A stretch of 64,000 nucleotides of DNA from an uncultured Bacteroides sp. (GTDB lineage Bacteria; Bacteroidota; Bacteroidia; Bacteroidales; Bacteroidaceae), in NCBI GenBank assembly GCA_944320295.1, contig CALUGY010000078.1, positions 1-64,000 on the forward strand, given 5' to 3'. Made by a program: the position numbers and the translations under genes. Under the pieces are notes generated by a model, which was not told where the DNA came from, ran no database searches, and saw only the letters and a list, made by a program, of their open reading frames with translations. Below, in pieces: positions 9,041-18,060 of the stretch (position 1 is its first letter; each line of letters starts with the position of its first letter).

Positions 9041-10239
9041 CAGCGTAACTTATTATGATGGTAGTGAGGTGTCACCTTGTGGTTGAAGTAGAGGGTGGAT
9101 ACCACCGTGAGGCATGCTCCGAACAGGTAAGCCTTGTCGAACGTGCTGATTTCGCCTATGTAACCGCCAAGCAGCATACCGATGCCGATGCCCACGTCCC
9201 ACGACGTGAGATAGGTGGATGTGGCCGTACCCCGCTGGCTGTTGGGCGCGAGATTGACGAACAGCGTGTTATAGGCCGGGAACATCGTGCCGAAACCCAC
9301 GCCGAGCAGCAGGGCAATGAAGAAAAACAGTACGGTGCAGGCCGTGGCGTCCCACTTGATGACATACACGCAGGCCGAGAGCAGGAAGAAGCTGGCGATG
9401 ACCACATACAAGGCGGCCGAAATGACCTGCGTCACCTTGCCTCGATCCACTATGCGTCCCGAAAACAGGCGCGATATGGCCATGCCCAGCGCCATGAATG
9501 TGAAGAAGAAGCCCGTGGAAGCGTTGAGGCCCATTTGTTTGGCGTACATGGCCACGTAGTTGGTGGTCATGCCGTAGGGAATGGAGAGCAGCAGCAGACT
9601 GAACCCCGCGCGCATTCCTTTCAACAGGATGAAGCGGTCCAGCGAAACGGGCGGGCGTTTTACGGGCGGTTTGTAGGGCGTCTTGACCAGCGAGGCGCAG
9701 CCCAGTCCCGCCGCGCAAGATGCCAGCGAACTGCAGAAGATGACGGTATAGGGCACGCCCGCATCGTGCATGAACAGACCCACCATGGGGCCGATGGACA
9801 TGGCAATGTTGTTGGCCAGCCCGTAGTAGCCCAGTCCCTCGCCACGCCGCGAGGAGGGCATGATGTCTATCACCACCGTGTTTCCGCCGACCGTGACCGT
9901 GCCGAACGACACGCCGTGCACGATGCGCAGCATGATAAACACCGTCAGCGTCCCGGCCACTATGTATCCGGCGAAAATGGCCGTGAAGACGGAGTAGGCC
10001 AGCAGGTAAAGCGGCTTGCGGGCAAATGTGTCCAACAGGTAACCGGAGAAGGGGCGGATGCACAGCGCGGCGATGGTGTAGCACGACAGCACCACGCCCA
10101 CCATCGTATTGCCCGCGTGGAACACTTCGGACAGGTAGAACGGCAACACCGGCATCATCAGCCAGAAGCCGAAATACAGCAGGAAGTTGGCCGCGAGTAT
10201 GAAACAGTAGCTTGGGGTAATAAGCCTGTCTTTAGCCAT
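9040..10239 (-). CDS. major facilitator superfamily transporter
   Basis: The 399 residues form about twelve hydrophobic helices in two halves, the usual MFS layout. The loop after helix 2 (RPFSGYLLDTFARKPL) is a variant of the MFS G-x-x-x-D-R/K motif, and a second copy appears in the other half (SRLFSGRIVDRGK). The substrate is not readable; multidrug or sugar export are both possible. It is followed without a gap by nth and lies 133 bp downstream of pheS, a neighbourhood seen in other Bacteroidales. Confidence 0.88.
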   Translation of the reverse strand: MAKDRLITPSYCFILAANFLLYFGFWLMMPVLPFYLSEVFHAGNTMVGVVLSCYTIAALCIRPFSGYLLDTFARKPLYLLAYSVFTAIFAGYIVAGTLTVFIMLRIVHGVSFGTVTVGGNTVVIDIMPSSRRGEGLGYYGLANNIAMSIGPMVGLFMHDAGVPYTVIFCSSLASCAAGLGCASLVKTPYKPPVKRPPVSLDRFILLKGMRAGFSLLLLSIPYGMTTNYVAMYAKQMGLNASTGFFFTFMALGMAISRLFSGRIVDRGKVTQVISAALYVVIASFFLLSACVYVIKWDATACTVLFFFIALLLGVGFGTMFPAYNTLFVNLAPNSQRGTATSTYLTSWDVGIGIGMLLGGYIGEISTFDKAYLFGACLTVVSTLYFNHKVTPHYHHNKLR

Positions 10240-10254
10240 AGTACGTGAATGAAG

Positions 10255-10371
10255 AATTATGAATGAAGAATGAAGAACGGTGCTTGCGGTGGCGGTTCCC
10301 TTCCCTGCATGTCAGGAGAGGGAGAGATTCTTCATTCCGTCCCGCAGGGACTATTCTTCATCCTTCATTTT
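10255..10371. repeat. GAATGAAGAA direct/inverted repeats between pheS and MFS gene
   Basis: Copies of TGAATGAAGAA lie in tandem near 10256-10277. Inverted copies (TTCTTCATTC at 10329-10338 and ATTCTTCATCCTTCATTT at 10352-10369) lie at the other end. The two ends can pair into a long imperfect hairpin just after the pheS stop on minus. This could be a degenerate short mobile or REP-like sequence; no coding sequence is present. Confidence 0.5.
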
Positions 10372-11406
10372 TTAGTATGCCGCTTCGAATTCCTTCAGGA
10401 AGCGCGTGTCGTTCTCGGAGAACATGCGCAAGTCTTTCACCTGATACTTCAGGTTGGCGATGCGCTCAATACCCATGCCCAAGGCGTATCCGCTGTAGAC
10501 CTTGCTGTCTATGCCGCATGCGTCCAGCACATTGGGGTCTACCATGCCGCAGCCCAGGATTTCCACCCAACCGGTATGCTTGCAGAAGGGGCAGCCTTTG
10601 CCGCCGCAGATGTTACAGCTGATGTCCATCTCCGCACTCGGTTCCGTGAAGGGGAAGTACGACGGGCGGAGACGTATCTTCGTGTCCGCGCCGAACATTT
10701 CTTTCGCAAAGAGCAAGAGCACTTGCTTCAGGTCGGTGAACGACACGCCCTTGTCCACGTAGAGCGCTTCCACTTGGTGGAAGAAGCAATGGGCCCGGTA
10801 GCTGATGGCCTCGTTGCGGTACACGCGGCCCGGGCAGATGATGCGGATGGGCGGCTGGCTATGCTCCATGGTGCGCACCTGCACGCTACTGGTGTGTGAG
10901 CGCAGGATGATGTTTTTCGTCACGTCCTGCTCGTTTACGTCGATGAAGAACGTGTCTTGCATGTCGCGTGCCGGGTGGTCGGCGGCGAAGTTCAGCTTGG
11001 TGTACACGTGCAGGTCGTCTTCCACTTCGGGACCGTCGGCAATGTTGAAGCCCATGCGCGAGAAGATGTCGATTATTTCGTTGCGCACGATGCTCAGCGG
11101 GTGGCGCGTGCCCAGCCTGACGGGGTAGGGCGTGCGTGTCAGGTCGAGCCCCTCACAGTTGTTGTCTTGCGTGTCAAACTGTTCCTTCAGCGCGGCTATC
11201 CGTTCCTGTGCCTTGGTCTTCAGTTCGTTCAGCTTCATGCCCACTTCCTTCTTTTGTTCGGCGGGCACGTTGCGGAAGTCGGCCATCAGCCCGTTGATGG
11301 CTCCCTTTTTGCTGAGATACTTTATGCGGAGCGCCTCCAGCTCTTCGGCATTGGAAGCCTGCATGGCCTCCACTTCTTGCAGAAGTTGTTCTATTTTGGC
11401 TATCAT
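10372..11406 (-). CDS. pheS: phenylalanyl-tRNA synthetase alpha subunit
   Basis: The 344-residue protein is a class II synthetase catalytic subunit. It has an N-terminal coiled coil (residues 1-90, binding tRNA-Phe), motif 2 (GRVYRNEAISYRAHCFFHQ) and motif 3 (GYALGMGIERIANLKYQV). The cysteine cluster CNICGGKGCPFCKHTGW is found in many bacterial PheS proteins. The beta subunit gene is not adjacent. A TATCTTTG -7 box with a TTG element 20 bp further upstream drives it. Confidence 0.97.
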   Translation of the reverse strand: MIAKIEQLLQEVEAMQASNAEELEALRIKYLSKKGAINGLMADFRNVPAEQKKEVGMKLNELKTKAQERIAALKEQFDTQDNNCEGLDLTRTPYPVRLGTRHPLSIVRNEIIDIFSRMGFNIADGPEVEDDLHVYTKLNFAADHPARDMQDTFFIDVNEQDVTKNIILRSHTSSVQVRTMEHSQPPIRIICPGRVYRNEAISYRAHCFFHQVEALYVDKGVSFTDLKQVLLLFAKEMFGADTKIRLRPSYFPFTEPSAEMDISCNICGGKGCPFCKHTGWVEILGCGMVDPNVLDACGIDSKVYSGYALGMGIERIANLKYQVKDLRMFSENDTRFLKEFEAAY

Positions 11407-11444
11407 AGTGTTATGCGTTTATTCCTTATCTGTAAAAAACGCTG

Positions 11445-11475
11445 CAAAGATACTATTTTCCCCGGATTATAGCAA
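11445..11475 (-). promoter_or_regulatory. pheS promoter (-33/-7)
   Basis: Minus-strand TATCTTTG (11452-11445) with TTG at 11475-11473. The 20-bp gap is the optimal spacing of the Bacteroides housekeeping promoter. Confidence 0.7.
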
Positions 11476-11493
11476 GTTGGGGGGAGATTTATC

Positions 11494-11560
11494 ATGGAGG
11501 GGAGCCTCTCCTCCGCCCCCTCTCCCGTAGGGAGGGGAGGGATGGTGTGCGAGGCTCTTT
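11494..11560. repeat. C/G-rich inverted repeat with AGCCTCTCC motif
   Basis: AGCCTCTCC at about 11499 and GAGGCT at about 11551 flank a CCCCCTCTCCC...GGGAGGGGAGGG hairpin. The same AGCCTCTCC words occur at 58478-58516 and, inverted, near 58712, again next to a 4x22 array. It lies in the 365-bp gap between pheS and the C10 protease gene, together with array 2 and a terminator; nothing coding is seen there. Confidence 0.45.
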
Positions 11561-11581
11561 CAGAACTGGTTTTAAAATGTT

Positions 11582-11697
11582 GTGTGTCAGATGTTTGTTT
11601 TCGACACGTTGCGAGCGTGCTCCGAACGTGTTGGAAGCACGGCCGCAACATGTTGCGAGTACGCTCCGTACATGTCGCGGACAAACGGGCCATATAT
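11582..11697 (+). repeat. 4x22-bp palindromic intergenic element, array 2
   Basis: Cores start at 11600, 11622, 11644 and 11666 with hexamers ACACGT, ACGTGT, ACATGT and ACATGT. ATATAT at 11692-11697 occupies the exact next 22-bp register, flanked by GGCC and GGCA so that this outer site is itself palindromic. It lies between the C10 gene terminator and the pheS promoter. Confidence 0.92.
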
Positions 11698-11703
11698 GGC
11701 ACG

Positions 11704-11742
11704 AAAAAAGCCCGCCTGTCGCGCAACTGGCGGCAGGCGGGC
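11704..11742 (-). terminator. intrinsic terminator of the C10 protease gene
   Basis: Stem GCCCGCCTG/CAGGCGGGC (11710-11718 with 11734-11742) is followed on minus by six T residues (11709-11704). It is 30 bp after the protease stop codon. Confidence 0.8.
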
Positions 11743-11771
11743 GGGAGGTATTTGTTTGTTTTACGGGAGAT

Positions 11772-14700
11772 TTAGCGCAACACGCCTTTCAGCGGGATGA
11801 GCTTCCCTTCGGGCGTCTGTACGGTGACTATGTAGAAACCTTTCGGTGAGCCTTGCATGCCGATATCCACCGTCGTGGCGGTGGCTGTTTGTTCGTGCAG
11901 CAGGCTTCCGCCGATGCCCGTCACCCGTATCACGGAGCCTTGCGGCACGTTTTCCACGCGGAAGGCATCGGGCAGGCAGATGAGGCGGCACGGGTTGTCG
12001 GCCTGTTCGTCCTCGATGCCGGTGAGGTCCGTCACCTCGAATTTCGTGCTGGCCAGGTATTCGGGCGGTATCTGCACATAGACGGGCTTGTAATTGTCAT
12101 CGAAGTAGTACAGCGAGGCTTCGTACATGCCGGGCTTCGTGCCCTCTTCCGTCATGTACTTCAAGGTCACCTCTTGGGCTACTCCGGCCCGGAGCGACAC
12201 GGGCACGCCCACGGCCCAGTTCAGGGCATAGTGGTATTCGTTGTCCATTGCCAACGGGAAGATGGCGGCCTCTATGTCCACGTCGCACACCAGCGAGGTG
12301 GTGATTTCACCCGTTCCGCCCTGCACTACGGGCTTCCCGCCGTTTATCACCATGGGGGCGGCCAGGCGGATGTTGTCCGTCGGCTCGGGCAACACCTCGA
12401 ACAGCGCGGATTCCGGGTACACCTCGGTCGTGACATTCCAAAGTTCCGTGGAGCCCATCAACTGGAAGTACACCACGGCTTCATGCTCGCCCAAGGGAGC
12501 CTTTTCATAGCACGTGTAGTTCATCACCACTTCTTGGGGTACGCCGGCCTTGAGGTCCACTTTGACACGCGGGGCGGTGAGTACCGTTTCCGAAGGGCCG
12601 TAAGGGTCGGCTTGGTAGGAGGACGAGAACTGAATCTCGCCGCTGTAGTCCATCCTCGAAGCCAGCGTCAGCACCGCCTTGCCCGTGGTGCCGCGTTGTA
12701 TGGGGTTGCCGTCGTTTATCACGATGGGAGCTGCCAAGTAAGGCATCGGCTCCTCGGCGGGCAGGATGGTGAGGGCCGCGCTGTTCAGTTCGGCAGGCTC
12801 CATGAGCTGCATTGTCCCTTCGGAGTCCGTGTATTTCAGACAGGCGGTATATTCGCCCGGCTCCAGGCCGTTGGCCACGTGGGCGTAGCCGAACGCGTAG
12901 TCTATCTCGGCATCCCACGTGCTGACGGTCACGTCGAACACGTCGATGACCTTATACTCCTTGCCGGACGGGTCGTCGTTTTTCTTGATGTACACAGCTA
13001 AGTCGCCTTTCCAAGCTTGGCCGTCCTGTCCCACGGCATGGGCGGTGGCCTCGAATTGGAACCACGGTGCCCGGTAATGCTGTGTAATCTCCGGCGTAAA
13101 CAGCATGAGCTGTCCGCCCAATACGGGCATGGTCTCCTCCGGAAGGTCGAGAATGGTGACCAAGAGGGGCTTCGCAGTAGGCAGGGCTATGAATCCGCCC
13201 GCGCTGGAGTTGTATGTGCATATCCACAGGCGATAGTCGCCCGGTTCTTCGGGAAGCCAGTAAAGCTCCGCCTGTGCCTGCATGGTGCTGTTGCCGTACA
13301 CGTAGGGTTCAAACCATCCTGCTGTTTGGGCGTTGCTGAAGTCATCTTGGGTGGGATTCTCCAGGCTGGCGGGCAGGAGCAGGCAGTTCAACTCAGCCTC
13401 CTTGAACACTTGTTCGCCCCGGTTTTCTATCTCCACGGTGATGGTGGCCGAGGAGCCTTTGTAGAAACTTAGTTCCTGCGGTACGGTGCCCGTCACCAGC
13501 AGGTCGGCCACGCTCAGGCTCTCTCCCTTGAGGCTTACGGAGGCCTGCGTGTCCGTTATCTCCAGCACGACGGTGGACGGGTAGGAGCCTGCGTCAACCG
13601 GTATCCACGGCTCGGTGGACTCGGAGTTTCCCTCACGGTAGCAGGGCACGTACTCAAAGGTTCCCTTCCCCAGGTCGTTGGTGTTCACGCTCAGGCTTAG
13701 GTGGCTGTTCAGCCAGCCGCTTCCGGGTCTGGTGTTGCGGAACGACTGTGTGTTCTGGTCGGTGGTATAGGTACCATCCGGCTGCTTGGTGCACAGAGCC
13801 ATGTGGAACTCCATCTCGTGCCCGTTTGCGTTCCACACCTCATCGAAGTATAGCGAGAAGCCCACCGAAGGGTTCGTGCCGCTCAGCTCCTGCTCGGTCA
13901 GTCCGGAGAAGTGGGGGTTGACGACGGTGATGGCCGGGCAGCGGGTGGTTTCGTCGCCCGTGCGCGGACGGATGCCCGCTACCACCGACTGCCCCTCGAA
14001 GTAATACCCGTTGCCGCCGCCGATGCCTGTGCCGTCGGGGGCGAGAAGGCCCATGTCGAAGTAGCCGTCGCAGTAGCCGCCCCATCCCCAGTTGATGTGG
14101 AGCATGTCGTCGGCGTCAATGCCGTCGCACACGAAGGTATGCCCGGCATTCCCGCCGCTGCCTGAGTAAACCAGCGGTTGCCTTGCCTCTAAGTTCGCGC
14201 GGATTAGCGCAATCCATTCGTCCGTCTTGATGATGTCGCGGTAGTGCAGCATGGTGGTGGAGGGCGAGTACTTGAAGTGCGACACCAAGGCGTCGGAGAT
14301 GGCCTCGGCATAGGCACCGCTCTCGCTCTGACGGAACTGCATGTCCACCGACAGGGCGAACTCGTACATCAGCTTGGCCACGGCATCCGCCTGCGCGGTG
14401 GTGTAGTCCGTGCCTTCCTCGCCGCTGTAGGTCAGCAGCATGTTGTCCCAGTCGTAGTTCGAAAGGGACAGGTCTACCGGCCCGTAGTTGCCGTTGTATC
14501 CGTCCACGGTGCCTTCGCCCGTGTCCGGCCAACGGTGGAAGTACATCACCTGTGTCACGGCGGTGGCCACGCAGCCCGACGGGGCGTGCACCGAACCGTA
14601 TGTGGGCGCCAGCTTGTTGTAGGGCGCGCCTTGGTTCCAACGGGTTTCAATCAGCGGCTCGATGGCCGTGCCGCCCGCGCGGGTCTGCACCGCATCGCGC

Positions 14701-15107
14701 TTCACGGCCTTGGCCTGTCCTTTTTGCACGCCGTCCACGTAGCGGGCATACTCGTCCAGCCATGCTTTAAGGGCATCGGGCATGAGGGTGGCATCGAACT
14801 CCGTGTCGAAGGCGTAGCCCGCCACGGGTGTCAGTCCGTCGTCTCCGGACACGATGACGAAGCCCCGGCCCTGCGTGGGGGCGAAGACGTAGTAAGGTAC
14901 CGACTGTGTACCACCCTTGGTTTGGGGCGGTGTGTAGACCAGTTTCATGCCCGCGCTTGTGCCGCTGCGGGTGGTGGCGCGCCGGGCGAAGAAGTCCTCG
15001 GCCGTCTGTTGCGCACGGTTCCGGTCGATGGGATTTCCCATGACCTGTCCTGCCACGAACAGCAGGAACATGAACAATGACAAGAAGGGGTAGTGTTTCT
15101 GTTTCAT
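11772..15107 (-). CDS. large secreted C10-family (streptopain-like) cysteine protease
   Basis: The 1111-residue precursor has a signal peptide (1-24), an inhibitory propeptide-like segment (25-140) and a C10 peptidase domain (about 145-385). The catalytic Cys is C179 in PSGCVATAVTQVMYFHRWP and the His is H323 in GNAGHTFVCDG, followed by INWGWGG. The remaining 700 residues contain repeated beta-sandwich-like modules: similar phrases such as LAAPIVINDGNPI and LAAPMVINGGKPV recur. The last 80 residues resemble a type IX secretion sorting domain. Streptopain and interpain relatives cleave host proteins. A DUF5103 gene at 18.7 kb is consistent with type IX secretion. The family is clear; target and secretion route are inferred. 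Confidence 0.88.
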   Translation of the reverse strand: MKQKHYPFLSLFMFLLFVAGQVMGNPIDRNRAQQTAEDFFARRATTRSGTSAGMKLVYTPPQTKGGTQSVPYYVFAPTQGRGFVIVSGDDGLTPVAGYAFDTEFDATLMPDALKAWLDEYARYVDGVQKGQAKAVKRDAVQTRAGGTAIEPLIETRWNQGAPYNKLAPTYGSVHAPSGCVATAVTQVMYFHRWPDTGEGTVDGYNGNYGPVDLSLSNYDWDNMLLTYSGEEGTDYTTAQADAVAKLMYEFALSVDMQFRQSESGAYAEAISDALVSHFKYSPSTTMLHYRDIIKTDEWIALIRANLEARQPLVYSGSGGNAGHTFVCDGIDADDMLHINWGWGGYCDGYFDMGLLAPDGTGIGGGNGYYFEGQSVVAGIRPRTGDETTRCPAITVVNPHFSGLTEQELSGTNPSVGFSLYFDEVWNANGHEMEFHMALCTKQPDGTYTTDQNTQSFRNTRPGSGWLNSHLSLSVNTNDLGKGTFEYVPCYREGNSESTEPWIPVDAGSYPSTVVLEITDTQASVSLKGESLSVADLLVTGTVPQELSFYKGSSATITVEIENRGEQVFKEAELNCLLLPASLENPTQDDFSNAQTAGWFEPYVYGNSTMQAQAELYWLPEEPGDYRLWICTYNSSAGGFIALPTAKPLLVTILDLPEETMPVLGGQLMLFTPEITQHYRAPWFQFEATAHAVGQDGQAWKGDLAVYIKKNDDPSGKEYKVIDVFDVTVSTWDAEIDYAFGYAHVANGLEPGEYTACLKYTDSEGTMQLMEPAELNSAALTILPAEEPMPYLAAPIVINDGNPIQRGTTGKAVLTLASRMDYSGEIQFSSSYQADPYGPSETVLTAPRVKVDLKAGVPQEVVMNYTCYEKAPLGEHEAVVYFQLMGSTELWNVTTEVYPESALFEVLPEPTDNIRLAAPMVINGGKPVVQGGTGEITTSLVCDVDIEAAIFPLAMDNEYHYALNWAVGVPVSLRAGVAQEVTLKYMTEEGTKPGMYEASLYYFDDNYKPVYVQIPPEYLASTKFEVTDLTGIEDEQADNPCRLICLPDAFRVENVPQGSVIRVTGIGGSLLHEQTATATTVDIGMQGSPKGFYIVTVQTPEGKLIPLKGVLR

Positions 15108-15119
15108 AAGCGTATGAGT

Positions 15120-15536
15120 TTATGTGGGTTGTTTGTTCTGTTTGTTTTTGTGGCGGGCATCGTGCTTGGCCATGAGGATGGCGGGCACAATCCACAGCAA
15201 GGTGATGAGCAGTATGGCGGCAATGTACCATGCCGCGTCCACAACCCCGTTGCCCACCAGCCTGTATGCCACCATGATGGTTATTCCGGCCAAAACGTAG
15301 ACCAATGAGTAGGCTTCCGTCATCATGTCGGGCACGGGCAGGGATTTTTTACCCGGTAGGGGCAGGAATCCCAGCCAAGCCAGAAGCACGGCCTCGAGCA
15401 GCAGCGTGTAGCACAGATTGAAGTAGAACACTCCTCCCACACCTTCGGGCTTGAACAAGAAAAATAGCACGGCGGTACCTCCCATGACAGGCAAGGGCAA
15501 GGCTTTGGCGGCGAGTGAGGTGGCTTTCCGGGTCAT
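15120..15536 (-). CDS. four-helix membrane protein, unknown function
   Basis: The 138-residue protein has four predicted hydrophobic helices (around LPVMGGTAVLFFLF, LCYTLLLEAVLLAWLGFL, YSLVYVLAGITIMVAYRL and WYIAAILLITLLWIVPAILM) and a basic tail (AKHDARHKNKQNKQPT). It lies 12 bp upstream of the C10 protease gene and may share its transcript. No family recognised. A TAACTTTG -7 box lies about 60 bp upstream. Confidence 0.7.
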   Translation of the reverse strand: MTRKATSLAAKALPLPVMGGTAVLFFLFKPEGVGGVFYFNLCYTLLLEAVLLAWLGFLPLPGKKSLPVPDMMTEAYSLVYVLAGITIMVAYRLVGNGVVDAAWYIAAILLITLLWIVPAILMAKHDARHKNKQNKQPT

Positions 15537-15594
15537 AACGCGCTGTGGTCTAAGTCGTAAATACTTATACTTTGTGTCAAATCTCTTGATGTTA

Positions 15595-15602
15595 CAAAGT
15601 TA
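15595..15602 (-). promoter_or_regulatory. -7 box upstream of the membrane protein / C10 protease genes
   Basis: Minus-strand TAACTTTG matches TAnnTTTG, 58 bp before the ATG at 15536. Confidence 0.5.
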
Positions 15603-15740
15603 GACTGCTCCTATATGGCTTGTATCCCGGGAATCCGGGGGACGCGGAAGAAAAATGTACCGGACAGCGATTTTGTCTGCCACGGTTTCCGGGGCATCCT
15701 GTCCGCGTTTTGCCTCCTTGCGGACGGCCTCCAGAGACCC

Positions 15741-15856
15741 GTATATGGGGTGTTTGGGCGCAACGCGTTGCGAGCGTGCTCGCGACATGTTCCGTCCGCG
15801 CCCGCAACGTGTTGGAAGCGCGCTCGCAACATGTTGCGCCTAAACGAGGTAAATCA
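15741..15856 (+). repeat. 4x22-bp palindromic intergenic element, array 3
   Basis: Cores start at 15759, 15781, 15803 and 15825 with hexamers ACGCGT, ACATGT, ACGTGT and ACATGT. GTATAT at 15741-15746 sits in the preceding 22-bp register. The array occupies the middle of a 428-bp divergent gap (15537-15964), which otherwise holds the two outward promoters and no gene. Confidence 0.92.
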
Positions 15857-15907
15857 GCGACTTACGGGCGCTATGGATACCGCCCGCCGTTGGTTGTTAA
15901 AAAAACT

Positions 15908-15939
15908 TTTGGCTTTACGCCCTCCTTTCGCTATCTTTG
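15908..15939 (+). promoter_or_regulatory. promoter of the histidine kinase gene
   Basis: TTTG at 15908-15911 and TATCTTTG at 15932-15939 are 20 bp apart, a near-consensus Bacteroidota promoter. The ATG is 25 bp downstream. Confidence 0.7.
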
Positions 15940-15964
15940 CACAGTAAACCAAAATGCCCTGTAC

Positions 15965-18055
15965 ATGAAGACGAGCTTTCTTGTCTGCAAGCTTTTCCTC
16001 GTGGCCTTGTCCTGCCTGTGCCCGTCCGGTGCGCGCGGGCAATCCGGCTTTGCAGCCAGCCGGGACTCGGCCCTGTATTACGACAGCCTTGCCGAGGTGC
16101 GGCTTGGCCTCGGCAGGGTGGACGAGTACCTTCCGCTGAAGCGGAAAGCGTATTACATATATAATAATGTGTTGGCCGATAGCGACAAGGTGGCCGAGTG
16201 CTGCATCTACTTCGGCAACTACTACAATGCCGTGGGCCGCTACGATTCGGCCGTGGTCTACCTGACGCGCATGGACCGTTATGCCCGTTTGCGCCCCCGC
16301 GAAACCAGTTACAACATCATGCTGACTTGCTTGGCGGATACATACTACCGCATGGGAATGATAGACTCCGCCGTGAGCAAGGAACAGGCGTCCGCCCGCT
16401 ATTCCCTTGAATTGGGCGACACGCTTACCCTGCTGGGCAGCTACCGTGCGCTCGGCATGTACCACCGCTCTGCGGGCCGTTTGCCCGATGCCCTTCACGT
16501 TTACGGGCAGGCTTTGGCCCTCGTCACCGGCAATGCCGCACCTTGGCTGACGGAAGAACGTGCATCGCTCTACGTCAACCTGTCGGTGCTGTGCTTCGAC
16601 ATGAAGCAGACGGAAGACGCCTTGCGCTATGCCCGCCTGGCCTGTGCCGACTTGCTGAAGGTGGATAATGAACTGGCCACCGTGCAGGCCTATTCCAACC
16701 TCAGCATGGTCTTCATGGAGTGCGGCGACCTGGCTGCCGCCGACACTTGCCTGCACCGCAGCATGGCGTCTGCCGTACGCATGGGCGATGCCAACATGCA
16801 GTTGCGCAACCTGGGCTATATGCTGCACCTGAAAGACTTGGAACACAAACCCGATTCGGTGGACTACTATATGAAGCAGGCCCGCCGTCTCGTGCCGCAG
16901 GTGGAGGCTACCAATACGCTGGCGGGTTATTACCAGACGGAACGCGACGCCTTGTTGTCGCTCCGACGTTACCGGGAGGCGTTGGCCACATGCCATGCCT
17001 TGCTGGCCGTGCCGGGTGTCGAGGGCAAAAGTTTCATCTTGGAGGATACGTACAAGGCCATGGCCACGTGCCTGGAAAAGCTGGGCCGTCCCGAAGAAGC
17101 TTACGACTACATGGAGCGTTACGTGGCCTTGACTGACAGCCTGATGAGCGAAAAGCGCGATAAAGCCTTGCAGGAACTGAACGTGAAGTATGAAACCAAG
17201 GAGAAAGAACTGCGCATAGCACAGATTGAGGGCGAACGCCGCCTTGCCGAGGCACGTCACCGCACCAGGCTCTTCCTGCTCTGCCTGTTGGTGGTGGTGC
17301 TTGTGCAGGTGACGGCTTTCATTATCTTATGGATGAAGAAAAAGACCGAACGCATGAGGCTCTATGCCGAACAGCAGGCCAAGGCGGCTGAGCTGCTCCG
17401 CTCGGAAACGGAGTTGAAGCTCACACGCCAGTACTTGGAAGGTGTGGAGACCGAACGCAACCGCTTGGCCATGGAGTTGCACGACGGCATAAGCAACGAC
17501 TTGTATGCGTTGGAGATAAAGCTGCAGTCCGGTCAGGCGGACACGGCATTGGCCGCCACCTTGAACGATATACGCGAGAACGTGCGCGCCATATCGCACG
17601 AATTGATGCCCCCGTCGTTCAGCGAGTTGACGTTGAAGGAAATCGTGCAGACTTACGTGGGCAATCTGGCGGACTCCCTGCCCGGCATGGCTTTCGACTT
17701 TTGCGCCGACCCGCCCGACGCGCCTTGGCACCGCCTGCCGCAACCGGTGGCCATCGTGGCTTATCGCGTCATACAGGAAGCGTTGGGCAATGTGGTCCGC
17801 CATGCCGCTGCCACGCGTGTCTACATAGGCATAGAGCTGGCAGGAACGACCTTGTTGCTCTATGTGAAAGACAACGGACAGGCTTTTCACCCTCACGGGC
17901 AGGCAGGAAAAGGCATCGGCTTGCTCACCATGCGCGAGCGCGTGGAGGCATTGCACGGTTCGCTGGACATCCTTCCCGGAGAGGATGAAGGCACGCTGCT
18001 GAAGTGTACGATTCCCGTGGAGCTTGGCGGCACGGATGTAGAAACTAACAAATAA
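15965..18055 (+). CDS. TPR sensor histidine kinase (NarX-like, HisKA_3)
   Basis: The 696-residue protein starts with a signal peptide (to about residue 25, ARGQ). It continues with periplasmic TPR-like repeats (about 40-400), a single membrane helix (about 435-457, LFLLCLLVVVLVQVTAFIIL), a coiled coil, the HisKA_3 box ETERNRLAMELHDGISNDL (His near residue 506) and an HATPase domain (VIQEALGNVVRHA, DNGQAF, GKGIGLLTMRERVEAL). It pairs with the LuxR-type regulator whose ATG is 5 bp after its stop. The start at 15965 follows the promoter directly; the frame stays open upstream but runs back through array 3. Confidence 0.92.
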   Translation: MKTSFLVCKLFLVALSCLCPSGARGQSGFAASRDSALYYDSLAEVRLGLGRVDEYLPLKRKAYYIYNNVLADSDKVAECCIYFGNYYNAVGRYDSAVVYLTRMDRYARLRPRETSYNIMLTCLADTYYRMGMIDSAVSKEQASARYSLELGDTLTLLGSYRALGMYHRSAGRLPDALHVYGQALALVTGNAAPWLTEERASLYVNLSVLCFDMKQTEDALRYARLACADLLKVDNELATVQAYSNLSMVFMECGDLAAADTCLHRSMASAVRMGDANMQLRNLGYMLHLKDLEHKPDSVDYYMKQARRLVPQVEATNTLAGYYQTERDALLSLRRYREALATCHALLAVPGVEGKSFILEDTYKAMATCLEKLGRPEEAYDYMERYVALTDSLMSEKRDKALQELNVKYETKEKELRIAQIEGERRLAEARHRTRLFLLCLLVVVLVQVTAFIILWMKKKTERMRLYAEQQAKAAELLRSETELKLTRQYLEGVETERNRLAMELHDGISNDLYALEIKLQSGQADTALAATLNDIRENVRAISHELMPPSFSELTLKEIVQTYVGNLADSLPGMAFDFCADPPDAPWHRLPQPVAIVAYRVIQEALGNVVRHAAATRVYIGIELAGTTLLLYVKDNGQAFHPHGQAGKGIGLLTMRERVEALHGSLDILPGEDEGTLLKCTIPVELGGTDVETNK

Positions 18056-18060
18056 ACACT

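Noticed and set aside
9055..10248. Long + strand open frame opposite the MFS gene
   Set aside because: Translation is rich in His, Arg and Gln without hydrophobic core; the minus-strand frame encodes a normal twelve-helix transporter.
15854..17260. Long minus-strand open frame opposite the histidine kinase gene
   Set aside because: The + strand has a promoter, signal peptide, TPR and kinase motifs; the antisense translation resembles nothing and crosses the promoter.
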